64,000 nt of DNA, taken from positions 60,765,001-60,829,000 of the forward strand of contig OX419758.1 in NCBI GenBank assembly GCA_948567375.1, in the 5' to 3' direction. The notes beneath the pieces are model-generated. The model ran no database searches. It was given only the letters and a program-made list of their open reading frames with translations, and was not told where the DNA came from. This stretch comes from Lunularia cruciata. Taxonomy: Eukaryota > Streptophyta > Marchantiopsida > Lunulariales > Lunulariaceae. Position 1 is the first letter of the stretch; every line of letters starts with the position of its first letter. Below are positions 34,356 through 44,431 of the stretch, piece by piece. The position numbers and the translations under genes were made by a program.

Positions 34356-36039
34356 CCAAAGTTCTTCAACTTCCGCATCTCTTCAGGTTACACGCTCTTG
34401 CAAATCCTTCACTTCAGCCAACAAGTACTTCACCACCTGCAACTCATTTGTCTTTGGCAACTCATTTGTCACCTGCAACTTCATATGATCTTGGGGAATT
34501 ACCTTCTGGTACTCTTTCAACAGCCCCAACAGTGGAGTTACAATTTTTTATAGATATTGCACCCCTCCAAAGGTCTCTTTGTCTTTGGCCCCATCTTCGT
34601 ACTTTGCCTCTTCCACCGGCTCCTTCTATCAAAGTCTTGATCTTTGTATCTTCAGCGATATTGCTTCCGAGCTTTCTTCTTCCTTATCTACTGAACTCGG
34701 CCCCGTAGGATACTCCTTTTGTCGTTCAGCCCCCTTCTCTTCCATGACCAGGGCTACGCAATGATTTGTCTTTCCTTGTACACTGTCAATCATTGCATGA
34801 CAAGCTTCATCCACTTCTTCTTCTTCAGCTGATTGCTGAACCTCGTCTTCACCCTCACTCTCACTTCTGGATTCCTCACTCTATAACATGAGTTTGGCTT
34901 CTTGTTAGTCCTCTCCTCTAGACTCTGTCTCTCTTTCTGACTAGGTTTCTGACGGTTCTTCTTTCACCACCTTCTTACCCTTCAGAACCAGTCTTTGGGT
35001 CTTCTTTTGTGCTGGAGACGACTCTGCTTCTTTGGGCTTATTTCACTTCTTTGTCTTCAGGCTTGTGACTTCTTCCTTCTTTTGTTGTCTGTCTTCAAGA
35101 AGTGATCATTGCTGGCTCACAGGTGTGCCATATATTGTTTCTCTTCTTCATTTGCTTCCCATCTCAAATCAGGATGAAAATGCAATACCATGCAACGTCT
35201 CTCCTCCATTGTCAACAAATTCAACCTAAAGTAAAAATGTGCTGCAAACGGTGCAAAATAATGTAGAAGTGAACTTGTCCTCCAATTGACCACCATCTGC
35301 CTTGTTTGTTGGTGGAAACACTTTGCCCAGTTCACCTTCACTCTTGCAAACATCTGGTGGAAAAAGACCGCCTGTTGCATGTTCACGTAAGTCGTTCGTT
35401 CTGGTTTGAACATGCCCATTATCATCCCCACAATACTTCATTTAATCAGGTCTTGATAAGACTCCACTTATAATCATTTGTTGTGTGCGGAGCAAAGAAC
35501 AAATTGTGTATGTCTGCCATCTCCTCTGCAGCATCACACTTCAGATAGAAGGTGATCCCTGTCAGTTCTCTTGCTTCCTTCCCCAACACTAACCTCCAAT
35601 CCGACTCAGTCCATTGAGCTGGATTCCCTCTCTTTCCTTTGACTTCAGGGCCTTCCTCACAATTATTAGTAGCTATCTTTGCCATGATTCCTAGAAAACT
35701 GAAATTCTAGTTCCATGCTAAGAAAGTAATACAAAGTCTATTCAAGACCTTGATCCTTGCTACAACATCCAACCTACAAATTGCAAAACTTTGTATTGCC
35801 AAAGCGTTCTTGACCTTCTTTGCCATGATCTGCTCTCTTGTTCTTTGGCATTGAAAGACTATTCCCTCTCCTGGACGAGACACTCTAACCCCTTCTTGAT
35901 TTTGGAAAATTTCACTCTCAATTTGCTTCTTGGCACGCATTACTGCAAGATGACTACTCAAAGGTACAAGAAATCTACTTGACATATTTAACTTTCTCAT
36001 GCACAATTGCAATTTTATATCACCCCAAATTGTAGTCAT
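34356..36039 (-). pseudogene. family F copy F3: N-terminal domain and acidic linker
   Basis: On the minus strand from 36039: a basic N-terminal segment (to 35707), then ATG 35685 with PAQWTESDWRLVLGKEARE and AHTT-like text to 35446. After a frameshift comes the conserved block FKPERTTYVNMQQAVFFHQM, VNWAKCFHQQTRQM and YFAPFAAHFYFRLNLLTMEE (35431-35117). An acidic/Ser-rich linker (35000-34700) and the start of the coiled coil (34540-34390) follow. At least two stops or frameshifts interrupt it. The FKPxxTTY..AVFF..APFxxHFY order defines the family with copies F1, F4 and F5. Confidence 0.55.
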
Positions 36040-36395
36040 TCTTTAGTCAATTTCAAAATCGACTTCCTCTTCTTCTGCGTGTTGTTGTCCTATCACTATC
36101 AAGACATGCTTCTTCTACCTCCGCCATTTCTTGAAGTGTACTTTCCTGCCACGTAGAAAGGTTGTTAGATGGTCTTCATAGTGGCCTTTGCATCCCCATC
36201 CAAAGACAATGATCTTTGTACTTGTTCTTTGTACCCCCCTTCTGAGTATGTTTGGTCTCCGACCCAAAGTTGACTTCTTTGGATTTCCTCCAAAGACACT
36301 CCCATCCATTCTTTCTTTTGCAATTTGACTTTCTTGCTTACTTCTTCTCTAAATGATAACAAAACAAAAAAAAAACAAAAAATGTGTGCACCACA

Positions 36396-37787
36396 CTACA
36401 TTATGATGATATGGATGTGAATGTCCCAAATCCTCTCCCTTTCAACACTCAAGTAGAAATTTTTTATGTAATGAGACCAAAAGTGATGTTTAGAGATTTT
36501 GTGGTTATGAATTTTGGCAAGGAGTATTATCAACAAGTGATAGCTTCTAAGGTCCCAATGGTAGTTCCAATAGTTTGTGCGCCTTCTAAAGTGATTGTAT
36601 TGACTTTGTATTGAAGTAGACATTAGCAATTGAGTGTTGTAAGAACCATGGATCCGCAATTGCAAGAGTTGGTGCAAGGAATGCAAGGGATGTTGAATGA
36701 ATTTCAAGAGATTAGATGACCATGGAGACATTACAAAGTCAAGTGCAGATTCTCAAGAAAAATCAAGCCACATTGCTACTCTGGATGAAGAAGACCTACA
36801 ACATCGAGCCTTACAAGGGGTAGTGTATGATGGGAGTAGTGGAAACTGAATCTTGAGAACGAATCAATATTTCTGATTGTTCTCAATAGAGATCACGGAG
36901 CATGTTATAGGTGTGTTTGCATGTGGATACTTGACCAATAAAGCCCTCACATGGTATGATTATTGGGAACGATCTATGTTGGCAAAGAGAAGGGACGTCA
37001 CGTGGACGGCAATGCAAGAAGGATTGCTGAAGAATTTCTAATTGGTGGATTTTGTGCAGATGGCTCAAACCCGACTATGGAGATTAAGACAGAAGAACAG
37101 CATACAAGAGTATGTGGAGGCATTTCTAGATCTACAAGTTGCAATAACCAACATGAGTCCAACCAAGGCTCTCGACAATTTCAAATGAGGGTTAAAGGAG
37201 CAGATTTGCCAAGAAGTCATGGTGCAAAATCCTCACATGGTATTTGAAGCCATTGCTTGTGCGCACAAAATAGCAAGAGCATTAGGTGGGGGTGAAGGAG
37301 TAGTTCCACCTCAACATTATCTAGCAAAAATGTCACACATGGGTGGACTAGTACCGATGGAATTAGGCAACCTTTGATTTTGAGATCAAGGAGCACGATC
37401 GCTTCAAGAGGAGCATGGACGGGTAGAAGAACAAAGAGATGCAGTCCCATGAGGAGAAGGAACTCAAGGAGAACAATATCATTGTTGCAATTGTGGCCGT
37501 ATTGTGCACATATCTACCAACTGTCACACTTGTTTCCCTAGAGGCCCTTGGCCTTTGTACAGGTGATCTTTGAACAACATGGAGAGGCACATTGAAGAGG
37601 AGGAGGTAGAAATCACTTTGGAAAACAAAGATCATCATTAAATGTACCTTGCTGCCTTACTAGCTCAATAAGGAAGTAGAGAAGCAAGGGAAGGAAGAAG
37701 ACTAATGTGCAAAGGTCCCAAAAGGCAACCTCATAATTGATTGTCGTGAATGGAGTCCTAGAAGGAAATCAAGTGAGAGTATTAATC
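36396..37787 (+). pseudogene. Element 2 leader D2 and gag
   Basis: D2 (about 36410-36614) contains VPNPLPFNTQVEIFYV and VMNFGKEYYQQVI..PMVVPIV. Gag follows from about 36655, with IQEYVEAFLDLQVAITNMS (near 37100) and LKEQICQEVMVQNPHMVFEA, matching Element 3 gag. A CCHC zinc knuckle lies at 37493-37534 (Cys-Cys-x-Cys-x4-His-x4-Cys pattern: HCCNCGRIVHISTNC). Stops interrupt the frame. The C-terminal frame runs into the protease and is cut at 37787 by Element 1. Confidence 0.7.
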
Positions 37788-38213
37788 TGTAACAATATGG
37801 AGTTTAGCAATGAAGTTAGTCAGGTTTACAAAGTAGCACATAAGACAAATTAGCCTAGAATATTCCGGAAGTACCTAGGAAGCTTCTTAGGAAGCTTCCC
37901 GACTAGCTTAGCTTGCACCTCAAGTAAGTAGCTTCTAGAAGGAAGCTTCTAGAAGCTTCCAACTAGCTTAGCTTGCACGCCAAGTAGGCGGCTTCTAGAA
38001 GAAAGCTTCTTGAGAAGCTTCCTAGTTAACTTGGCTTGCACTCTAAGAAAGTGGCTTAAAGAAGCTTCTTGAGAAGCTTCTCAAAGGCCTTATATGCTAC
38101 CTATAAATACCAAAGCCAAAGCTCATGCTAGGCATTTGGAGTTTTCTCTCAATCAAGTGTCCCAATGTGAGTTTCCATTCTCCTATTTCTCTCCTTGGAT
38201 TCGGTCTTTTACA
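37788..38213 (+). repeat. 5' LTR of Element 1
   Basis: It begins TGTAACAATATGGAG and ends TCTTTTACA. It is about 90% identical to 43015-43409, which lacks a ~30-bp stretch containing the densest dyads. It is rich in AAGCTTC/CTAGAAG palindromes and has a TATAAATA box at 38102-38109. Confidence 0.95.
37879..38109 (+). promoter_or_regulatory. heat-shock-element cluster upstream of LTR TATA box
   Basis: GAAGCTTC (GAAnnTTC) occurs at 37879, 37891, 37942, 37952, 38014, 38061 and 38073. TTCTAGAA (TTCnnGAA) occurs at 37933, 37947 and 37993. The run 37942-37959 reads GAAGCTTCTAGAAGCTTC, four alternating perfect units of the HSF-binding consensus. TATAAATA follows at 38102-38109. This order matches heat-shock promoters and the heat-inducible LTR of the Arabidopsis ONSEN element (a copia element, so convergent if real). 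The inferred role is heat or stress-induced transcription. Confidence 0.55.
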
Positions 38214-38214
38214 T

Positions 38215-38226
38215 TGGTGTTAGAGC
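38215..38226 (+). other. primer binding site, initiator Met tRNA type (two changes)
   Basis: TGGTGTTAGAGC one base after the LTR differs from the standard TGGTATCAGAGC at two transitions. Confidence 0.85.
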
Positions 38227-38235
38227 AAGAATGGG

Positions 38236-38421
38236 ATGGATGGAATTTATAGACCACCAAATCCACTTCCACCAAACCATTGGAATTTTTACGTCCAAAT
38301 ACTACCCAAGCATCATTTCACACAATTCATCATCTTGCACTTTGGACAAGATTTTTTGCATATGATCACCATATTTGAGGAACCCTTGGTGCTTCCGGTT
38401 GTAACTTATGGAGAATGGTAG
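38236..38421 (+). pseudogene. Element 1 pre-gag leader ORF
   Basis: A 61-codon ATG frame includes RPPNPLPPNHWNFYVQILPK, then LHFGQDFLHMI and LVLPVV. It resembles Element 2 D2 (NPLPFNTQVEIFYV, NFGKEYY, PMVVPIV). A short ORF before gag is therefore a shared trait of these elements. No known function. Confidence 0.55.
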
Positions 38422-38489
38422 ACATGTTGTTTCTATGTGTTAGTAAATTAGATATATTAGGGGTGGTGTGATAGAGTAGCAACCATGGC

Positions 38490-39376
38490 GGCAATACCCG
38501 ATAGTATCCTTGTTATGCAACAACAAATCGAGCACCTTACTCAATTGTTGGATGAACAAGATCTTTGACGACAAGAGCAGGTGGAGAGAGTACCAATTTG
38601 AGAAGGAGAAGATTGGATCAGATTCCCTAAACCCAAAGTATTTGGAAGAAAGAATCTTCCGGGTGCAGTGGAGAATTTTGTGTTTGATTGTGAACAATCT
38701 TTTGAAGCTACCAATCTACAAGACAAGCAAAAATAGATTCTCTTGGCTTCTAGCCAATTGGATGAAGTAGCAAAGCTATGGTGGAGATTCCGAGTGGAGC
38801 AAGCTGAACAAAAAATGGTTGCACCAATCTTGACATGGGAAGAATTCAAGAGCACAATCATTAGTCAGTTCCAAGCTACAAATGTCACACGAGCTGCACG
38901 GAATAAGTTTGCACAATTGAAACAGATTGGCTCTGTAAGAAGTTACATCACGCAATTCCAAAACACCATCATGCAAATTTCATATATATTGGAAGGTGAA
39001 TCTTTGGATCAATGTGTGAGGGGCTTGAAGGCAAGAACCAAATTAGAGGTAACCATGCAAGAGCCACAACACTTGGAGGAAGCCATGCGGTTGGCCTAAC
39101 GTTTTGATTCCTTGGTGGCAACAACTTGGCCTTGACCTCGACCTCCATAGAGCCTACCAATACACTACACACAAGTGAAGGAGCCAGCACCAATGGAGAT
39201 TGATGCCATTCAACAAAGACCACTTGGTACAATAGATAGAGAGAAATTGTGAAAAAATGGTGGTTTTTTTTTGTCATCAATTGGGGCATCACATTGTTGA
39301 ATGTCCACTCAAGAATGGACAATCTCGACAAGTTGCCCAGGTGGAGGTTGTGGAGCGGAATGATCAAGGAAACTAA
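38490..39376 (+). pseudogene. Element 1 gag
   Basis: After an N-terminal stretch with FPKPKVFGRKNLPGAVENF, a single TAG (38728) precedes a clean frame from 38743 to 39099. That frame holds the gag capsid core: LWWRF, TWEEFKSTIISQF, and a C-terminal ..QCVRGLKARTKLEV. A zinc-knuckle remnant FCHQLGHHIVECP (about 39270-39310) keeps C-x4-H-x4-C but has lost the first Cys next to an expanded T run. Frames break between the core and the knuckle. Confidence 0.75.
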
Positions 39377-39414
39377 GAATCCCAATAGGATATTTTGAGC
39401 CGCCTATTGGGAGC

Positions 39415-39753
39415 TTGATTAGTTCCAATGGGATTGAAGGCTTGACCTATGCAAGTTTGCTTCACTTGCAAGGTATGATATCTAATCGGGGTTGTAGGAT
39501 TTTGGTTGATTTTGGAAGTTCAAAGAATTGCATATTTATGCAAGTAGCAAAGGAATTGGGTATTCCTATCAAGCCAGTGATTGGAAGTAGTTTGATGATG
39601 GTGGATGGTAGAAAGGGTTCTGCATTTTGTATCTTGCATCTTGTTACCTTCAAGATTGGGAAGGAGTATTTGGAGTGTATGAGGTTTGTAGTGGCACTTC
39701 TACACTATGATATCATTTTGGGTCTACCTTGGCTTGAATATCATAAGGTTTAA
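39415..39753 (+). pseudogene. Element 1 aspartic protease
   Basis: The 112-codon frame is a retropepsin. The catalytic motif reads VDFGSSKNCIF where the family has D-S/T-G, so the Ser/Thr is replaced by Phe (a single T for C change in the codon could do this). The distal DIILGLPWL motif is intact and followed by EYH. The altered catalytic triad predicts loss of processing activity. Confidence 0.8.
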
Positions 39754-39840
39754 TTTGATTGGACCCGACGCCAAATTCAAGTACAACACCAAGGTAGGAA
39801 TTTCCGATTAGGTTGTCTGGCACCTCTAAGTAAGACACCT

Positions 39841-40020
39841 AAGAATTGTCAATCCCAAGATGGGAAGTTTGTTAAGAAGGTAGCCATAGAGCAAACTTGG
39901 CAGGGAGATGAGTCCCAAGATGGGAAGTTTGCCAAGAAGGCAACCAAGGAGCAAGCTTGGAAGAGAGATGAGTCCCTAGAAGGGAAGTTTGTTAGTAAAG
40001 CAGCAATAGAGCAAGCTTTG
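39841..40020 (+). repeat. coding minisatellite, three 60-bp (20-codon) units
   Basis: Three head-to-tail 60-bp units (39841-39900, 39901-39960, 39961-40020) are in frame with the RT that follows. Each encodes a variant of QDGKFAKKATKEQAWK with a DES turn, a basic, Gln-rich linker between protease and RT. Units 1 and 2 are most alike. Confidence 0.85.
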
Positions 40021-41466
40021 GAGGAAGATAAGTATGTATTTGCGGTGTGGATCAAGACGATTGCACAAGAACAATCTATAGAGGGCCGAGAGCCTCATCA
40101 AGCAATGGTTGATTGGATAGTTAAGGAGTTTGCGGACTTGTTTCCAGATGATCTGCCAAAGGGACTACCCTCCAATCAAGGTATGCCTTTCAAGATCAAG
40201 CTATTGCCAAAGAGTACTTCAATGAGTAGACCGATCTATTGGCTCTCACTAAAGGAGTTGGAGGAGTTGCAAACAACACTTACAAATTTTTTGGAGAAGG
40301 ACTTCATACGACATAGTACCTCTCCTTGGGGAGCACCGGTACTATTTGTTCCAAAGAAGGATGGAGGACTTTGTTTTTGTATTGATTATTGTGGGCTCAA
40401 TAAGCAAACCGTGAAGAATGCATATCCTTTACCTTGGATTAATGACTTGCTTGATCAACTAAGTGGAGTATGCTACATTTCCAAGTTGGATCTTTGTAGC
40501 GGCTATTGGAGAATTCTTATTGATAGAAAGGATGTGCAAAAGATTATCTTTTGCACCAGGTATGGGCATTTTGAGTGGAGAGTTCTACCTTTTGACCTCA
40601 CTAATGCTCTAGTAGTCTTCATGGATCAGATGCATTGGGTGTTGGATGGACTATTGGATTGGTCCGTGGTGGTGTTCTTGGATGATATCTTAATCTATAG
40701 CAAGATATAGGCGGAACACCTGAATCATGTGCAAGAAGTCATAAGACAACTACAATAATGGAAATTTTATTGCAAGTAGTCAAAGTGTGCCTTTTGGCAG
40801 AAGAAGGTTACCTCCTTGGGTCATAAGATCTCATCAAAGGAGATCAAGATGGAAGAAGAGAAAATCAAGGCCATTACTGATTGGCCTAACCTGAAGGATG
40901 CTACATAAGTACGGGCATTCAATGGATTGGCCAGTTTTTACCGACGGTTCATCCATTATTATGTTCATGTGGTTACACCATTAACTAACCTCTTGGGAAA
41001 GATCTTGAGCTTCTAATGGACCACCAAGCATGAAGAAACATTCCAGAAGTTAAATCATATGGTGTTTTCAAGATCCATTCTTCAACCATATGATCCTCAA
41101 CTACCTTGTGTGGTTGATTTTGATGCTTCTAACTTTGCAATTGGAGCCGTGTTGCAACAAGAATTTCCAAATGGACTCCATCCCATTGCCTTTGTGTCTT
41201 GCCAACTCAATATGGCTGAATGAAACTACTCTGCTTGAGATCAAGGACACCTTGCAATGGTATATGCCACCAAGGTATGAAGGCATTACCTCTTGGAGAA
41301 ACAAGTGATCATGCAAACTGATCACAAACCATTGTTGCAGACCTTACACTTGGAACACATGAAGAGTTGACATCATCGATGGGAAGAACAACCCCAACTA
41401 TATAACATCAGACTTGAGTACAAACCAGGTTGGTTCCATGTCATCCTTGATGCTTTATCACGATGA
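40021..41466 (+). pseudogene. Element 1 reverse transcriptase and RNase H
   Basis: The RT frame runs to 40710 and shows the family blocks in order: PLSxxELEEL-like (WLSLKELEEL), LFVPKKDGG, CIDYCGLNKQTVKNAYPLP, KLDLCSGYW, LPFDLTNA (usual LPFGLTNA, so Gly to Asp), and the catalytic [12 protein letters not shown]. It ends at a TAG where the thumb and RNase H begin. These continue to about 41466 in broken frames: SFYRRF near 40940, a PCVVDFDASNFAIGAVLQQ-like block near 41110 and TDHKPLL near 41320. The FLDD variant is normal for Ty3 elements. Confidence 0.85.
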
Positions 41467-41472
41467 CCTGAT

Positions 41473-42990
41473 TTGAAGTCTCTTCCTCTCATCACAACGG
41501 CAATTTCAACAGTGTCAGTTGACTCCAAGGTCCAAAACAAGTTTCAGTCAGCTCTACGCCAAGATCCCTTCTTCCAAATGGTACATGGTCACCTTATGGC
41601 ATGCAATAAGGAGTACAACACCCTCTCCATCAAGGAAGGCCTTTTATTCCATGAGGACCGGATTTATGTTCCAGCTAAAGGTGATCTTTGACTTGTGTGC
41701 CTTCAAGAAGCCCATGATTTACCCATCACTGGTCACATGGGTGTGGACAAGACCTTGGGTACCCTCCAACATCAATGGTGGTGGCCCAACATGGACCAAG
41801 ATGTTCGAGAATTTATCCAATCGTGTGAGAGCTGCCAAAGTAACAAGGCCAGCAACCATAAGCCAAGTGGAATCCTTCAACCACTCATAGTTCCATCCAC
41901 TCACTAGGAGCATGTGAGCTTGGATCTAATCACATCCTTGCCAAAGAAAAAACAAGGACACACCGCAATTGTGATGTTTGTGGATAAGTTTAGTAAGCAA
42001 ATCCACTTGGCACCAACCTGTGATACCGTAGATACTCCAACCTTAGTGCAAATCTACTTTGATAATATCTTCAAGCATCATGGGATGCCACATGTACTCA
42101 TCCCCAACCGTGATCCTTGATTTACTAGGAAGTTTTAGCAAGCACTCTTTTAGATATTTGGTACCAAGCTTGTTTTGTCCACGGCCTATCATCCTCAAAT
42201 TGATGGACAAACTGAATGTGCAAATCATACATTGGAGAATATGTTGTGTTCCTTTGTCAATGTCCACCATACCAATTGGGATGAATGTCTTGCAGCTGTA
42301 GAATTTGCCTACAACAATTCCAAACAGGCAAGCACCGGATTTTCTCCTTTCTTTCTCAATTTTGGCCAAGATCCGCTTGTTCCAAATTCTCTTCTTGCTC
42401 CCTCTCTATCTCAAGTTCCTCATACTTCCACATTCTTGACCACTATATCCCAATCTCTCCAACAAGCCAAGTCTCACCTCCTTATTGCTCAGAATCACCA
42501 AAAACAATATGTGGACCACCATCATCGTGATCTCATCTTTGAAGTTGGTGATAAAGTCATGCTATCCTCTAGAAACCTCCCTCTCCCACTTGATACCCAA
42601 GTTCATAAACTTACCCCTAATTGGATAGGACCCTTTGATATCACCCAAATTGTCTCTCCTATTGCTTATCGACTTGCATTGCCTTATCACATGCGTATCT
42701 ATCATGTCTCTCATGTTTCTATGTTGAAACCCTTTGTTCCTAACCCCTCTTCCTTTTCCTCTTGAGTTCAACATCCCCCTCTTCCTATCCCTATCAATGA
42801 TCATGAGGAGTACAAAGTTGATTGTATCCTTACACGTTGCCATATTCAACAAGGCTGTAGCCAACATACGGAGCACAAGGTCCTTTAGAAAGGATATCCC
42901 CTTCATGATGCCATATAGGAACCTCTTTTTCACCTCCAGAATGCACAAACGGCCATCTAGGAATTTGAAGCTTCACTGGTGACGAGGACG
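41473..42990 (+). pseudogene. Element 1 integrase and chromodomain
   Basis: The HHCC zinc finger is visible at 41700-41850 (ITGHMGVDKTL, CESCQSNK). The catalytic core has DLITSLPKKKQGHTAIVMF, HHGMPHVLIPNRD, and STAYHPQIDGQTECANH. The clean 196-codon frame 42175-42765 carries the C-terminal part with WIGPFDI and YHVSHVSMLKP. From 42800 a chromodomain-like stretch follows: EEYKVDCIL.R, then KGYPLHDAI*EPL and EFEAS, with Trp positions replaced by stops. Chromodomains direct integration to particular chromatin in chromoviruses. At least five stops separate the blocks. Confidence 0.85.
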
Positions 42991-43014
42991 TCACCAACTA
43001 GCGGTAGGGGAATA

Positions 43015-43409
43015 TATAACAATATGGAGTTTAGCAATGAAGTTAGTCATGCTTACAAAGTAGCACATAAGACAAATTAGTCTAGAATATTCTGGAAATA
43101 CTTAGGAAGCTTCTTGGGAAGCTTCCCGACTAGCTTAGCTTGCACCTCAAGTAAGTAGCTTCTAACTAGCTTAGCTTGCACGCCAAGTAGGCAGCTTCTA
43201 GAAGAAAGCTTCTTGAGAAGCTTCCTAGTTAACTTGGCTTGCACTCTAAGAAAGTGACTTGAGGAAGCTTCTTGAGAAGCTTCTCAAAGGCCTTGTATGC
43301 TACCTATAAATACCAAAGCCAAAGCTCATGCTAGGCATTTGGAATTTTCCCTCATTCAAGTGTCCCAATGTGAATTTCTATTCTCCTATTTTGGATTTGG
43401 TCTTTTACA
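43015..43409 (+). repeat. 3' LTR of Element 1
   Basis: It starts TATAACAATATGG (TG to TA) just after a purine-rich AGCGGTAGGGGAATA and ends TCTTTTACA. Compared with the 5' LTR it lacks ~30 bp around the four-unit HSE run, and TATAAATA is kept at 43305-43312. Confidence 0.92.
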
Positions 43410-43740
43410 TAATTGATCCGGGAGCAACAGAGAATTTCTTATCTTGCTATGTTGCAATAAGATTGGAAATGGATATAGAGAGAGATGGGAGTGAAGAAGT
43501 AGAGCTGCCTAGCTGGAAAACAGAGAGAATTGAATCATTACCTAGACAAGCAATCCTCTCTATAGGATAATATCATGAAGCAATTGAGTGGAGAGTGATA
43601 CAATTAGCTTGTTATGATGCAATCTTAGGCATGCCATGGATGGAGCATTACAACCCTATGGTAGATTGGAGGAAGAAAGTAGTGAGAACCCACCAATGGT
43701 CAATCATTGGGATTAAAGAAAAAATCACACAGGCAAGAAC
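43410..43740 (+). pseudogene. Element 2 protease
   Basis: The frame opens with IDPGATENFLSCYVAIRLEM, a retropepsin active site with Pro replacing Ser/Thr (D-P-G), and ends with YDAILGMPWMEHYNPMVDW. One stop (43568) lies between the motifs. Upstream residues lie before 37788, on the far side of Element 1. The same protein is present in Element 3 (minus 50624-50415, IDLGVIKNFLSCF). Confidence 0.8.
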
Positions 43741-44431
43741 TATAACACCCATTTGTGCATGTGTGTGGTATTGTGATATTTAGCTTGGTATTACAAGTAC
43801 TTAAGAGATATTATTTATATAGAGATAAAAGATGGTTCTATATTAGTCATGGTTAGCTAAAGTTAGTCATAGCTAAGATAGATGGGACCTTACTTTAGAG
43901 GAAGTAGAAAAGATGAGCACCACTATTTTGGATTTTAGTGTGTTGACTTGGTATTATTCCTAGGTGTTTGGCTTTGAGGAAAGAGTTGAGAACTCTTGGG
44001 CCCGCAAGCCTTTTTGTTTTGGATTCTTCTTTAGTCCAAAGATAGCCCATGTGAAGGAATCCTTGACTTAGTGGTTGGGTCAAGATAAGACCACATGCTT
44101 AGGGGAATATGCCCATGTGAATGGATATTCCTTTCTACTTTTGACTTTACTTGACTTTTAGTCTAGTAACTTGAGTTACTACAAAAATTAGTAACTTTGG
44201 TACATAACTATTTCACAAGTATATAAACAAGGGGTGAGGAGGTACTCATCATCCTTTCATTTGCAACTATCTCTCTCTCATTGAATTCTCTAGTGAGCAA
44301 TGTCTTGAGTCTTGGAGTGTTAGCCTTGGAGGAGTATGATGGAGTTTGGGTTCCTTGCCTTCTTAGTCCATGGTGCGCTACCATAATAGCCATCAGAGGT
44401 TCATCTTGAGTGAGAGACATGCCGGCTCACA
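43741..44431 (+). mobile_element. probable solo LTR inserted in Element 2
   Basis: Element 3 has GCAAGAATTGCCTC where Element 2 has GGCAAGAAC, 691 bp, then AGAACTGCCTC. The insert begins TATAACACCC (TG to TA as in the other LTRs) and ends CTCACA. It has a promoter-like ACAAGTATATAAACAAGG near 44216 and no coding sequence. The duplicated flank is GAAC or AGAACT depending on where the ends are set. It is unrelated to the LTRs of Elements 1-3. Confidence 0.7.

Larger units (their letters stand above)
32627..36395 (-). mobile_element. family F unit (copy F3): discrete 3.77-kb insertion
   Basis: The insertion has the + strand ends TGTGACAACGCGG and GTGCACCACA and is flanked by a CTACA duplication (32622-32626, 36396-36400). 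Excising it rejoins leader ORFs D1 and D2 exactly as they lie side by side in Element 3. The genes inside read on the minus strand: N-terminal domain (36039-35117), acidic linker, coiled coil (33420-34355), then a non-coding tail (33400-32627) whose end matches the start of the 56331 tail (TGTGACAACCCAATG). No LTR pair, PBS or polypurine tract is seen. The TG..CA ends with 5-bp duplication suggest integrase-mediated insertion, as for a non-autonomous LTR-type element, but this is inference. An A-rich run (36358-36383) sits near the right end. Confidence 0.7.
37788..43409 (+). mobile_element. Element 1: Ty3/gypsy chromovirus, youngest large insertion
   Basis: It is flanked by LTRs of 426 bp (37788-38213) and 395 bp (43015-43409) and by near-identical 5-bp targets TAATC/TAATT. 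It holds a PBS, pre-gag ORF, gag, protease, RT-RNase H, integrase and chromodomain. It lies inside the Element 2 protease: the reading frame ending ..RVLI before the insertion continues as DPGATENF after it. The open frames are longer than in Element 2, but several stops and a changed protease active site make it non-autonomous. Confidence 0.9.

Noticed and set aside
32627-36395. CACTA-type DNA transposon, prompted by CACTACA at the right border
   Set aside because: The CTACA belongs to the target duplication, the ends do not form CACTA inverted repeats, and the duplication is 5 bp rather than 3 bp.
37860-38090. CRISPR-like or satellite array in the Element 1 LTR
   Set aside because: The AAGCTTC/CTAGAAG words are irregularly spaced and also present in the other LTR, so they belong to the LTR promoter region.
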